Shown in pieces: positions 1 through 7,768 of a stretch of 9,914 bases of DNA; within the stretch, counting starts at the first letter, position 1, and each line of letters begins with the position of its first letter. A program made the translations under genes and the position numbers. The notes beneath the pieces were generated by a model. It saw only the letters and a list, made by a program, of their open reading frames with translations. It had not been told where the DNA came from and did not search any database. The stretch covers positions 1 to 9,914 of the forward strand of contig JAGNTI010000041.1 in assembly GCA_017987615.1 (NCBI GenBank). The letters run 5' to 3'. The stretch is from Sediminibacterium sp. Lineage in GTDB: Bacteria; Bacteroidota; Bacteroidia; Chitinophagales; Chitinophagaceae.

Positions 1-1309
1 CGATATCGTCTTCGAGGTTTTTAATTCTACTAATACGAACACCCGGCGCAGGAACAATTTCATAGAGTGTTACCGTAGGACCAACCGTTGCCTGAATTTT
101 TTGAATGGCAATGTCGTAGTTTTTTAACGTAGCTATAATTTGATTTTTGTGCGTTTCCAACTCCTGTGGATCGTGCACAATTTTTTCACTACCATGCGTT
201 TCCAGTAAATTAATACTTGGATACTTATAGCTTTTTAAATCGAGAGTGGTATCGTATTTGGTATTAAGCTTGCCAATGCTTGCTGCAGGCGCAGCTTCCT
301 CTATGGGCGTTTCGTTGATTTCTAAAGACAAATCTTCGTTGTCTTCTTCTTCGGTTTCTTCTTCTTCAATTGTCTCATCTAAATCTAGTGGAGCTTCGCC
401 ACTCATATGCGGCGTTAATGCATCCGGCATGATTTCTTCGGGCGCATCAGGCATAATTACAGAAACGGCCTTGCCTTCCGATTTTAATTTATTGCCGCTA
501 GGCATCACCGGCACTACTGCCGTTTTTTTTTCCTCTGCTTCGTCGGTGTCAAGTTCTTCTTCTACAGGTGCATTAGGATCTGGCACGAGTGCGCCCGCCT
601 CATCCCATGCTTGCACCACGGGTTTTTCATCATCAAGGGTAAATGGAGCCCCTAAATCGGAAGTATCGTTACTAGTAGACTTGAAATTAAACTTAGGAGC
701 CGTAAACACTGGATTAAAGCGCCAGATAAAATAGCTAAAAGCGGCTAACAATAAAATAGCACCTGTACCAAAGTTACCCGTCCATTTTTGCAGGAATGAA
801 GTGAACAACTCACCCACTGCACCACCCCAAGAAAACGAACTTGCAGATGCCACAAACGCAAAAGCAGTACTTAAAACGATAAGACCTATAAGTACATATC
901 GTGCATTGCGCCAAAGACTAAATATTTTTTTACCAAAAATTAAATTAACCCCTAGAACAAAAAAGAAAGTGCAAAATAAATAAGAAGCAAGGCCAAATCC
1001 TTTATAAAATAAAGAGTGTGCTACATAAGCACCAAGCACACCTAACAAATTGCTTACACGCAAATCATTTTCTGCAAAAATTTTAATACCAAACTGGTGC
1101 ACTTTATCTTGGTCTTCTTGCCAAGTAAATAAATAAGACGTAAAGGCAACAAATAAGAAGGCCGCAAACAATAAGGTTACAGAACCAATTATTTTAGTAG
1201 TACGCTCGTCTTTGACAACTTCTGTAACGGTTACTTCGGTTTCCTTATCTGGCGTTAACTGCTCAGGGTCTGGAGGAGTGGTTGCTTTCTTTCTTAAACT
1301 ATTTGCCAT
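1..1309 (-). CDS. ftsK: DNA translocase FtsK, N-terminal part (cut by the left window edge)
   Basis: FtsK is a septum-anchored, ATP-driven DNA pump that clears the chromosome termini during division. Only the first 436 codons lie in the window; translating the minus strand from the ATG at 1309 gives a frame open to base 1. Seen: a short charged N-terminus, hydrophobic segments at about residues 37-56, 77-124 (one or two spans), 137-156 and 178-196, with the motif SYLFTWQEDQDKV just after the first. A long linker of about 130 residues follows, rich in Glu, Asp and Pro, then the start of the translocase alpha domain from about residue 345 (YKYPSINLLE, then VGPTVTLYEIVPAPGVRISR). The Walker A/B motor and the gamma domain lie outside the window, so an intact motor cannot be confirmed. 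It is transcribed in the same direction as the DUF423 gene upstream, 62 nt away, with its own candidate promoter. Confidence 0.93.
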   Translation of the reverse strand, partial: MANSLRKKATTPPDPEQLTPDKETEVTVTEVVKDERTTKIIGSVTLLFAAFLFVAFTSYLFTWQEDQDKVHQFGIKIFAENDLRVSNLLGVLGAYVAHSLFYKGFGLASYLFCTFFFVLGVNLIFGKKIFSLWRNARYVLIGLIVLSTAFAFVASASSFSWGGAVGELFTSFLQKWTGNFGTGAILLLAAFSYFIWRFNPVFTAPKFNFKSTSNDTSDLGAPFTLDDEKPVVQAWDEAGALVPDPNAPVEEELDTDEAEEKKTAVVPVMPSGNKLKSEGKAVSVIMPDAPEEIMPDALTPHMSGEAPLDLDETIEEEETEEEDNEDLSLEINETPIEEAAPAASIGKLNTKYDTTLDLKSYKYPSINLLETHGSEKIVHDPQELETHKNQIIATLKNYDIAIQKIQATVGPTVTLYEIVPAPGVRISRIKNLEDDI

Positions 1310-1314
1310 GGAAA

Positions 1315-1322
1315 CAAATATA
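1315..1322 (-). promoter_or_regulatory. Candidate -7 promoter element TATATTTG for ftsK
   Basis: On the minus strand the bases read TATATTTG, an exact match to the Bacteroidetes -7 consensus TAnnTTTG. It ends only 5 nt before the ftsK ATG, so transcription would begin at or within a few bases of the start codon, giving a nearly leaderless mRNA. No good TTTG -33 box is seen; GTG at 1343-1345 with a 20-nt spacer is a one-mismatch match to TTG. The call rests on sequence match and position only. Confidence 0.4.
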
Positions 1323-1371
1323 AGTTAAGGGGAGCGGTCTATCACTGCTTACGGGCCGATGTGCAAAAATG

Positions 1372-1794
1372 CTAAACGGACTTGGAGTTTTCCACGCTTG
1401 GCAGTTGAGAGAGCCCTAATAGCACCCATGCTACCATCCAAAGCAGGCCACCCATTGGCGTGATAACGCCTACCCATGGTAATCCTTCGATGCCTAAAAA
1501 AGGCTTTGCCACTATAAAATACAAGGAGCCCGAAAAGAGGACAATGCCATCGATAAAAAACAGCCCTGCCCTACTTAGTAGTTTTTGCTCCTTTGGAGAT
1601 GCCGCTTTATTCATTAAGATACCCGTTATCAGTAACGCCACCACATGATACATTTGATAGCGGACCGCTGTTTCGTATGTAATGAGTGCCGCCGGGGATA
1701 ACACCGCTTTTAATGCGTGTGCGCCAAACGCACCAAGGGCCACTGTTAATGCACCTAAAAAAGCAGCAATTGAAATAAAATATTTAGATAGCAT
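1372..1794 (-). CDS. DUF423 family small integral membrane protein
   Basis: This 140-residue membrane protein matches the DUF423 (TMEM256/YwdK-like) family, whose biochemical role is not established. Seen: four hydrophobic segments at about residues 5-27, 48-62, 76-96 and 107-130, plus the family's signature stretches GAFGAHAL (21-28), RYQMYH (45-50), FSGSLY (87-92) and TPMGG (112-116). The length is typical of the family. The polar C-terminus probably faces the cytoplasm, but topology was not computed. The ATG lies 3 nt after the aroK stop codon, so the two are almost certainly on one transcript and may be translationally coupled. No Shine-Dalgarno sequence is visible, as is usual in Bacteroidetes. 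The family assignment is firm and the function is unknown. Confidence 0.9.
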   Translation of the reverse strand: MLSKYFISIAAFLGALTVALGAFGAHALKAVLSPAALITYETAVRYQMYHVVALLITGILMNKAASPKEQKLLSRAGLFFIDGIVLFSGSLYFIVAKPFLGIEGLPWVGVITPMGGLLWMVAWVLLGLSQLPSVENSKSV

Positions 1795-1797
1795 GAT

Positions 1798-2301
1798 TTA
1801 TAATTTAGCAAGGGCTTTTTTAAAACTGTCGGCAGTAATCGTATCTTCTTGTAAATGAATTTGAGCAGCACTATAAAATGGCAACCTAGCCTCTCGTTGC
1901 TTTTCTAAAAAAGACAACAGCTCCGCGTCCGATAACTTAGCAATTAAAGGGCGGTGCGCTTTTTCGGGCGCTAGCCTTGCCGCAATAACAGGTAATGGTT
2001 CATCGAGCCAAATAGTTACGCCCTGCTTATTCATCCAGGCCATATTATCAAAAAAACAAGGAGCCCCACCGCCGGTTGCAAGCACGTAAGTCTTTTTTTG
2101 ATCAAACCATTTTAATACCGCCGACTCTACTTTTCTGAAATACTCTTCCCCATCTTCCGTAAATAATTCGGCAATGGTTTTTTCTTCTTTTACCTCTATT
2201 AAGTAGTCTAAATCGTATCCGCCGGTCTTATATTTTTTAGCCAACTGTTTTGTCCAATAGCTTTTTCCCGACCCCATCAACCCTATTAAAAAAATCTTCA
2301 T
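1798..2301 (-). CDS. aroK: Shikimate kinase
   Basis: Shikimate kinase phosphorylates shikimate with ATP to shikimate 3-phosphate in the cytoplasm, a step toward chorismate and the aromatic amino acids. The product is 167 residues, the usual length. Seen: P-loop GLMGSGKS at residues 7-14 (Ser rather than the commoner Thr after Lys), DLD at 30-32 for Mg2+ and shikimate, R56 in the YFRKVES segment, GGG at 77-79, lid arginine R117 (HRPLI) and R136. These positions line up closely with the Mycobacterium tuberculosis enzyme (R58, R117, R136). The frame stays open further upstream, to an ATG at 2466 inside the S9B gene, but those 55 extra residues are basic, lie antiparallel to no domain of the family and precede the natural MKIFLIG start, so I use 2301. 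It lies 32 nt after the S9B stop and 3 nt before DUF423, suggesting an operon. Confidence 0.95.
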   Translation of the reverse strand: MKIFLIGLMGSGKSYWTKQLAKKYKTGGYDLDYLIEVKEEKTIAELFTEDGEEYFRKVESAVLKWFDQKKTYVLATGGGAPCFFDNMAWMNKQGVTIWLDEPLPVIAARLAPEKAHRPLIAKLSDAELLSFLEKQREARLPFYSAAQIHLQEDTITADSFKKALAKL

Positions 2302-2333
2302 GCCAGCCAATTTAAACGCCAGAAATGGCAATA

Positions 2334-4862
2334 TTAATTTCTTCTTCCACCTGCAGCAGCTTTGTTTGACTGCTCCATTTCTTTTGTCATTTCTTCTATT
2401 TCGGTTTCTGACCTGCCGGTTTTGTCCCCTAGTAAATGTTCCGCAAAATAATCTGCTTGACGCCAAAAGAAATATTCTGTCATATCACCATAGCCATGTC
2501 TTTGTCCAGGCAGTAGCACTAGATCAAAACGTTTGTTTGCTTTTATTAAAGCATTGGCCATACGAATGGTATTACTTGGGTGTACGTTGTTATCAATGTC
2601 ACCATGAGAAAGCATCAAATGACCTTTTAAATTTTTAGCTAGGTCCGGATTTTTTTCGATGCTATATAAAAAGCTAGTATCACCTTTGTCACCAATTACT
2701 TCTTTAACGCCATGATGCTGTTCACTCCACCAACGGTTGTACACGCTATTGTCATGGTTACCCGCCGACGAAACAGCTACTTTAAAAAAGTTAGGATATA
2801 CTAGCATCGCAGCAGTACTCATAAATCCACCACCCGAATGACCATGAATACCTACTCTATCGATATCGATAAATTTAAAGCGGTCGGCAAGTTGTTCTAC
2901 CGCTGCTTTTTTATCAGCTAAACCGTAATCACGCAAATTGCCATACCCATAGTTATGGTACCACTTGCTTCGTGCAGGATGCCCGCCTCTATTACCAATT
3001 GTTACTACTACAAATCCCATTTGAGCAAGACGGTCGATACGGTCCATACCTTTGGTAAACGCTTTGTTAACCGCTTCGGTTTGTGGGCCCGGATATACAT
3101 ACTCTATAATGGGGTATTTTTTAGTTGAATCAAAATCAAACGGCTTGTACATCACACCATATAAATCGGTAATGCCATCATCCGCTTTTACTTTAAAGGT
3201 TTCAGGGAACTTATAACCCGTTGCCATTAACGATGATAAATCAGCGGTTTCAAGATCCATTACTTTTTTGCCTTCTGCATTGTAAAGTACCGAAGCAGGC
3301 ACCGAGTTTACACGCGAAAAATTATTAACAAAGAAAGTATTGTTGTCATTCATGCGCATGGCATGGTCAAAATTACCTGGATTTAAAAGTTTTAAGCCGG
3401 TACCGTCAAAATTTACACGGTATGCGTGTAAAAGGTATGGGTCTTCACCTGCTTCTTTGCCATTAGCAGAAAAATACAAAACACGCTTTGCTTCATCAAT
3501 GCCTAAAATTTCTTCGCAGTGAAACGTGCCTGATGTAATTTGATTTTTAAGCTTACCGCTTTCGTCGTGTAAATAAAAATGAGCCCATCCATCCTGCTCG
3601 CTCCATTTAATAAGCTCTTTACCCCCATTTACTAGTCCTACTCTTTTATTTTCGATATAGGTATTAAAGGTTTCGGTAATTAATGGATTAACCGTTGCAG
3701 TTGTAACGTCTACCGTGCAAACATCGATTCGCTTTTGATCACGACTGGTTCTAGTAAAATAAAATTTACTGTTGTCACCAAGCCATACAGAGGCTCTAAA
3801 ATCATCATCTCTCGTGTTTACTTTTCCTGGGTCAGACCATACGGCAACCCCCTGATCTTTAAATTTAGAAACATTCAATTCTTTACCGGTAGCGGTTGTA
3901 ATATCAAATACATACAAATGATCTACGGGCGCTTCTTTTTCGCCAGGCATCCAATATTTATAGGTTTCAAGTGTTGGACGAGGGCCACTTACATTATTAA
4001 TGACCCACAAGTCTTTAACTTTTGTATTGTCTACTTTTTTAACTACAAAATATTTAGAATTAGGCGACCACATTACATAGGCACCCTTACGCTTCTTTTT
4101 ATCCTTTTCTTTTTCTTCGTCGGTTTGACCCGTACCTGATAAATTATTATCATTGAAATAGCCAAAGTTTTCGATACCATCTTTGGTTAATTGCTTTTCA
4201 ACAATGGTAGAATCGTTTTCATTGATTAAGGCCTTTTCGTAAGAAGCCTTATCCATCCAGTACAAGTTATTGTTTCGACCAAAAACTACAGAATTACCAT
4301 CTGGTGAAACATTCGCCCAACTTGGTTTACGTTTTGGCTTCTTTAATTCAGGAAGTTCTACAAGCTCTGCAGTTTGCAAATTGTATTCGAAATAAAATAC
4401 TTTTTTCACTTTTACTGCAGGCGTACCCTTTTTAGCTGTAGAATCTTTCTTTTCAATTTCTTGGGTACTTTTTACCTCAAACTGAATCCAATTTTCATCT
4501 CTAATAAAACGCATGCTATCAATGGCTAAATGCTGCGCATCAAATGGATCTTTTACAATACGGGTGATTTTTGCAGCCAAATCAGCGTTATCAAAAAGTA
4601 CTTTCTTTTCTGCTTTAATCGGATCTACGATGTACCACTTTTTACCTTCTGTGGTTTCATACATATACCAAAAGCGTTCCGACTTTTTTAGAAAATGCGG
4701 ATCCACCGATGTAGAAAAAATAAGCTTATCTACTTTTTTAGGTGAAAACCTTGCAGCAAGTGCATAGTTAGCTTTGGTTACAGGAACCTGTTGTGCGGTA
4801 GCTGAACTGCTCATAAAAAGGGCAGCAACAAACAGGCAAAAAAGGGATGTGCAATACTTCAT
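2334..4862 (-). CDS. Secreted S9B (dipeptidyl-peptidase IV-like) serine peptidase
   Basis: An 842-residue exported peptidase of the prolyl oligopeptidase clan, expected to cleave short peptides in the periplasm or at the cell surface. Seen: a signal peptide at residues 1-23 ending in ATA before QQ; a long N-terminal region (about 40-560) with repeated beta-propeller-like strands such as WSPNSKYFVV; and a C-terminal alpha/beta hydrolase domain from about 590. The inferred triad is Ser676 (GHSGGG), Asp757 (HGDIDNNVH) and His789 (GQRHGYG). N759 aligns with human DPP4 Asn710. The nucleophile motif differs from DPP4's GWSYGG, so strict X-Pro dipeptidyl specificity should not be assumed. Two lysine/glutamate-rich insertions lie at about residues 130-155 and 242-262. 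It is the first gene of a probable operon with aroK and DUF423, and is divergent from kynU across 127 bp. Confidence 0.9.
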   Translation of the reverse strand: MKYCTSLFCLFVAALFMSSSATAQQVPVTKANYALAARFSPKKVDKLIFSTSVDPHFLKKSERFWYMYETTEGKKWYIVDPIKAEKKVLFDNADLAAKITRIVKDPFDAQHLAIDSMRFIRDENWIQFEVKSTQEIEKKDSTAKKGTPAVKVKKVFYFEYNLQTAELVELPELKKPKRKPSWANVSPDGNSVVFGRNNNLYWMDKASYEKALINENDSTIVEKQLTKDGIENFGYFNDNNLSGTGQTDEEKEKDKKKRKGAYVMWSPNSKYFVVKKVDNTKVKDLWVINNVSGPRPTLETYKYWMPGEKEAPVDHLYVFDITTATGKELNVSKFKDQGVAVWSDPGKVNTRDDDFRASVWLGDNSKFYFTRTSRDQKRIDVCTVDVTTATVNPLITETFNTYIENKRVGLVNGGKELIKWSEQDGWAHFYLHDESGKLKNQITSGTFHCEEILGIDEAKRVLYFSANGKEAGEDPYLLHAYRVNFDGTGLKLLNPGNFDHAMRMNDNNTFFVNNFSRVNSVPASVLYNAEGKKVMDLETADLSSLMATGYKFPETFKVKADDGITDLYGVMYKPFDFDSTKKYPIIEYVYPGPQTEAVNKAFTKGMDRIDRLAQMGFVVVTIGNRGGHPARSKWYHNYGYGNLRDYGLADKKAAVEQLADRFKFIDIDRVGIHGHSGGGFMSTAAMLVYPNFFKVAVSSAGNHDNSVYNRWWSEQHHGVKEVIGDKGDTSFLYSIEKNPDLAKNLKGHLMLSHGDIDNNVHPSNTIRMANALIKANKRFDLVLLPGQRHGYGDMTEYFFWRQADYFAEHLLGDKTGRSETEIEEMTKEMEQSNKAAAGGRRN

Positions 4863-4989
4863 AGGATTGATTTTATAGAGGAGATGAAAATAAGCATTCT
4901 GCTAAAATATTGGCTATTCTGTTACACATTTATGTATAAAATTGACAGCCGGATGAACCTTTGTGCAAAAGGGGCGTTAACTTTAATCT
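4863..4989. promoter_or_regulatory. Divergent promoter region between the S9B peptidase gene and kynU
   Basis: The 127-bp gap must hold promoters for both flanking genes. For kynU, near-matches to TAnnTTTG lie at 4956-4963 (AACCTTTG) and at 4978-4985 (TAACTTTA, 4 nt before the ATG). For the S9B gene, the minus strand reads TATTTTAG at 4902-4909, about 40 nt before its ATG. Each has one mismatch and none has a convincing -33 TTTG at 19-21 nt, so exact sites are uncertain. An imperfect inverted repeat (TTTG-TG-CAAA, 4960-4969) overlaps one kynU candidate and could be an operator. Confidence 0.3.
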
Positions 4990-6261
4990 ATGTATCAGTA
5001 TTCTACCGCTTATGAAGCGTCACCATCATTTGCCGCCAATATGGACGCAAATGATCCGCTCGCACCATTTAAATCGCAGTTCCACTTCCCTAAACATGGC
5101 GATAATGAAGTCATTTATTTTTGTGGGAACTCACTCGGTCTTCAGCCTAAAAATGTAGCTGCTGCCATTGAAACCGAACTTGCCAGTTGGAGAGAATTAG
5201 CCATTGGCGGTTATTTTGGAGGCACCAATCCTTGGCTACATTATCAAGAATATACAAGGTCTACCCTGGCTAAAATGATGGGCGCCCAAGAAAATGAAAT
5301 CACCGTCATGAACGCCCTTACGGTAAACCTGCATCTTTTAATGCTTAGCTTTTATAAACCTTCTCCTACCCGTTTTAAGATTATTATGGAGGCAGGTGCG
5401 TTCCCTTCTGATCAGTACGCGGTAGAAACACTTGTAAAACATTTTAACCTAGATCCGGATACTGCCATTATAGAAATTAAGCCGGAAGCGGGTAAAAAAA
5501 CTTTAGATAATAGCGCAATTACCAAGGCCATTTATGAGGCTGGTGATTCCCTTGCCATGGTGCTTTTTGGTGGCATTAATTATTACACGGGTCAACTTTT
5601 TGATATCAAATCTATTACCGAAGCTGCGCACCAAGTGGGCGCTATAGCGGCATTTGATTTGGCACACGTTGCAGGCAATGTACCCATGGAATTACATGCA
5701 TGGAATGTAGATTTTGCCGTATGGTGTTCTTATAAGTATTTGAACGCAGGACCAGGTGCCGTAGGTGGTGTATTTGTACATGAAAAACATGTAACTAATA
5801 TTAACACCCCAAGGCTTGGTGGATGGTGGGGAAATGATGAAGCTACCCGCTTTAAAATGGAAAAAGGCTTTGTTGCAAAACCTACAGCATCGGGTTGGAA
5901 TATGAGTACTGCGCAGGTATTTAATACGGTCAATTTAAAAGCATCTTTATCTATGTTCGAAGAAGCCGGGATGCAAAACTTGCGTAATAAAAGCATCGCA
6001 CTTACCGGATACTTGGCGTATTTATTAGATCAATTAACGTCCCTTTCATTTACCCTTATTACACCTTCAGATCCAAACCAAAGAGGCGCACAACTATGCT
6101 TGTTTTTTGAAGAAAAAGGAAAAGAAATTTATCAGAAAATGAAGGAGCATGGCATAATTGTTGACTACCGTGAACCGGGTGTTATTCGAGTAGCACCAGC
6201 ACCACTTTATTGCAGTTTTGAAGACGTATATAGGTTCTACGAAATTCTAAAAACATTTTAA
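4990..6261 (+). CDS. kynU: Kynureninase
   Basis: Kynureninase is a cytoplasmic PLP enzyme that cleaves L-kynurenine to anthranilate plus L-alanine, and 3-hydroxykynurenine to 3-hydroxyanthranilate plus alanine. The 423-residue length fits the family. Seen: the N-terminal motif GNSLGLQ (46-52), a likely PLP-phosphate contact near MNALTVNLH, DLAH with Asp223 and His226 beneath the cofactor, the Schiff-base lysine K249 in WCSYKYLNAGPG, the RLGGWWGN loop, and the C-terminal REPGVIRVAPAPLY segment. An in-frame TAA at 4984-4986 lies just two codons upstream, so the ATG at 4990 is the only reasonable start. The SGNH hydrolase follows after 10 nt, and kynA lies 1.5 kb downstream on the same strand. 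Without the rest of the pathway I cannot tell whether it serves anthranilate formation or NAD synthesis through 3-hydroxyanthranilate. Confidence 0.97.
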   Translation: MYQYSTAYEASPSFAANMDANDPLAPFKSQFHFPKHGDNEVIYFCGNSLGLQPKNVAAAIETELASWRELAIGGYFGGTNPWLHYQEYTRSTLAKMMGAQENEITVMNALTVNLHLLMLSFYKPSPTRFKIIMEAGAFPSDQYAVETLVKHFNLDPDTAIIEIKPEAGKKTLDNSAITKAIYEAGDSLAMVLFGGINYYTGQLFDIKSITEAAHQVGAIAAFDLAHVAGNVPMELHAWNVDFAVWCSYKYLNAGPGAVGGVFVHEKHVTNINTPRLGGWWGNDEATRFKMEKGFVAKPTASGWNMSTAQVFNTVNLKASLSMFEEAGMQNLRNKSIALTGYLAYLLDQLTSLSFTLITPSDPNQRGAQLCLFFEEKGKEIYQKMKEHGIIVDYREPGVIRVAPAPLYCSFEDVYRFYEILKTF

Positions 6262-6271
6262 TTCAGGTACC

Positions 6272-6877
6272 ATGCACCCCACATATTTAGCACTCGGCGA
6301 CTCTTATACGATTGGCGAATCAGTACCCTTACACGAGGGTTTCCCATACCAATTGGTGCAAAAATTAAGGGCCAAATATCCAGGTTTTATGGCGCCAGAA
6401 ATAGTGGCAAAAACAGGTTGGACCACAAACGAATTGGCCACGCATTTGATCCACACAGTACTTCAAAAACAGTACGATTTTGTCACACTTTTAATTGGCG
6501 TAAACAACCAATACCGGAATTTATCCATCACCGAATTTGACCAGGAATTTACCTTTTTACTACTCAAAGCTTTGCAATATAATGGGCATCAAAATAGTCG
6601 TGTTTTTGTACTTTCCATACCCGACTGGGCGCATACTCCTTTTGCGCAAAAAAAGAGCGCAGAAACAGGGCTAAATTTAACAGAAATTAGTGCGCAAATT
6701 GATGCCTTTAATGAGGTTATAAAAAAGCGTTGTGAAGACATGGAAATTGACTTCATTTACATCACAGATTTTACTAGAAATTGTGCGCCAGAAATGATCG
6801 CGCAAGATGGCCTACATTATAGTGCAAAAATGCACCAAATTTGGGCAGGCTTATTACTCGAAAAGTTTATCTTATAA
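6272..6877 (+). CDS. Cytoplasmic SGNH/GDSL-family hydrolase
   Basis: A 201-residue single-domain hydrolase of the SGNH superfamily, whose members are esterases, lipases, thioesterases or deacylases. All four blocks are visible: GDSYT with nucleophile Ser11, Gly49 in AKTGWTT, oxyanion Asn78 in LIGVNNQ, and the DGLH box giving Asp179 and His182. The layout resembles E. coli TesA (S10, G44, N73, D154, H157). There is no signal peptide, so it probably acts in the cytoplasm. It begins 10 nt after kynU, which implies co-transcription, and its last 6 bases overlap the 3' end of pyrF on the other strand. The substrate cannot be read from sequence. Its position in the kynurenine locus makes a role in deformylating N-formylkynurenine thinkable, but nothing in the protein itself shows this. 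Confidence 0.9.
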   Translation: MHPTYLALGDSYTIGESVPLHEGFPYQLVQKLRAKYPGFMAPEIVAKTGWTTNELATHLIHTVLQKQYDFVTLLIGVNNQYRNLSITEFDQEFTFLLLKALQYNGHQNSRVFVLSIPDWAHTPFAQKKSAETGLNLTEISAQIDAFNEVIKKRCEDMEIDFIYITDFTRNCAPEMIAQDGLHYSAKMHQIWAGLLLEKFIL

Positions 6878-7684
6878 TTTTAAATAGCCGGCCATTTCAG
6901 TAGCATAATTTTTGGCAGCCTCGGCAGCAGCTTCTGCAAAATCTTCGCCGTTACTAGCAAAAATAATAGCCCTACTAGCAGCTACCAACAACCCACAATC
7001 TGGGGTGGCGCCATGGCTAGAAACTTCTTCTAAACTTCCACCTTGTGCACCAATTCCTGGCACCAATAAAAAGTGATTGGGAATGATATTTCTGATGCTC
7101 GAAAAGTCACTTGCTTTGGTAGCACCCACCACAAACATTAAGTTGTTGGGCGTACCCCAACTTGCTACTTTTTCAAGTACTACTTCGTACAATTGTTTGC
7201 CAGAATTTGCGAGTGTTTGTTGTTCAAAATCTTGACTACCTGCATTGGATGTTAATCCCAAAACAATGGTCCATTTATTTTGATATTCTAGAAAAGGACG
7301 CACGCTATCTTCACCCATATAAGGGGCTACCGTTACCGCATCAAACTGCATGGTTTCAAAAAAAGTACGGGCATATTGGGCCGATGTATTGCCTATATCT
7401 CCCCGCTTTGCGTCGGCGATTGTGAACAAATTTTTGGGGATATATTCTAGTGTTTCCTGCATGGTTTCCCAACCTTTTACCCCTTCAGACTCGTAAAAAG
7501 CGGTGTTAATTTTATACCCAACACAGTAATCTTTGGTAGCATCTATGATGGCTTTATTAAACGTCAAAACCGCGTCTGGCTTGCCTTGCAAGTGCTTTGG
7601 CAATTTAGAAACTTCGGAGTCTAAACCCACCAATAAATATGATTTTTTAGCCCTGATTTGAGCCACTAGTTGTTCGCGCGTCAT
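6872..7684 (-). CDS. pyrF: Orotidine 5'-phosphate decarboxylase, type 2
   Basis: PyrF decarboxylates OMP to UMP, the last step of de novo pyrimidine synthesis, in the cytoplasm. The 270-residue length and the motif ADAKRGDIGNTSAQYA place it in the longer, mycobacterial-like type 2 subfamily rather than the short E. coli type. Seen: Asp22 (VGLDSE), Lys58 (YKINTAFYE), the catalytic D91-x-K93-x-x-D96 tetrad region, VAPYMGEDS, the VPGIGAQGG phosphate-binding turn, and a C-terminal ASRAIIFAS segment with the phosphate-binding Arg. It is transcribed against its neighbours: its stop overlaps the SGNH hydrolase gene by 6 bp tail-to-tail, and its start is divergent from kynA across 84 bp. It has no obvious functional tie to the kynurenine genes and has its own candidate promoter. 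Confidence 0.96.
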   Translation of the reverse strand: MTREQLVAQIRAKKSYLLVGLDSEVSKLPKHLQGKPDAVLTFNKAIIDATKDYCVGYKINTAFYESEGVKGWETMQETLEYIPKNLFTIADAKRGDIGNTSAQYARTFFETMQFDAVTVAPYMGEDSVRPFLEYQNKWTIVLGLTSNAGSQDFEQQTLANSGKQLYEVVLEKVASWGTPNNLMFVVGATKASDFSSIRNIIPNHFLLVPGIGAQGGSLEEVSSHGATPDCGLLVAASRAIIFASNGEDFAEAAAEAAKNYATEMAGYLKL

Positions 7685-7688
7685 ACCG

Positions 7689-7696
7689 CAAATATA
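7689..7696 (-). promoter_or_regulatory. Candidate -7 promoter element TATATTTG for pyrF
   Basis: The minus strand reads TATATTTG, an exact TAnnTTTG match and the same octamer found before ftsK. It ends 4 nt before the pyrF ATG, which would give a leaderless or nearly leaderless transcript. No clear TTG is seen 17-23 nt upstream. The 84-bp gap also has to carry the kynA promoter, for which TTTCTTTG at 7745-7752 on the plus strand is a one-mismatch candidate, 16 nt before the kynA ATG. Confidence 0.4.
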
Positions 7697-7768
7697 GGAT
7701 AAGTTTTGGGGGTAAACTGTGGGTAGCGCAGGCTAAAAATTGCTTTTCTTTGTACCACGTTTAACACT

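Noticed and set aside
246..734. Serine-rich plus-strand reading frame of 162 codons
   Set aside because: It is the antisense of the acidic Glu/Asp-rich ftsK linker; GAA/GAG/GAT runs read in reverse as Ser codons. No family signature and the ftsK frame is continuous.
1310..1371. Terminator between DUF423 and ftsK
   Set aside because: No stem-loop followed by a T-run could be found in the 62-nt gap on the minus strand.
2319..2330. Short hairpin GCCA-4 nt-TGGC between the S9B stop and aroK as a terminator
   Set aside because: Only a 4-bp stem with no T-run after it, and closely spaced downstream genes argue for read-through.
2302..2466. N-terminal extension of shikimate kinase by 55 residues to an ATG at 2466
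   Set aside because: The extension lies within the S9B coding end, is basic and low in family similarity, and the P-loop start MKIFLIGLMGSGKS at 2301 gives the normal family length and residue numbering.
3735..4139. Plus-strand reading frame of 134 codons
   Set aside because: Lies wholly opposite the S9B propeller region, which has strong family motifs on both sides; aromatic-rich sequence typical of an antisense shadow.
6882..6897. Near-palindrome AAATAGCCGGCCATTT near the pyrF 3' end as a bidirectional terminator
   Set aside because: It has no loop, contains a mismatch and encodes the conserved-looking pyrF C-terminus; without a T-run it is a weak terminator candidate.
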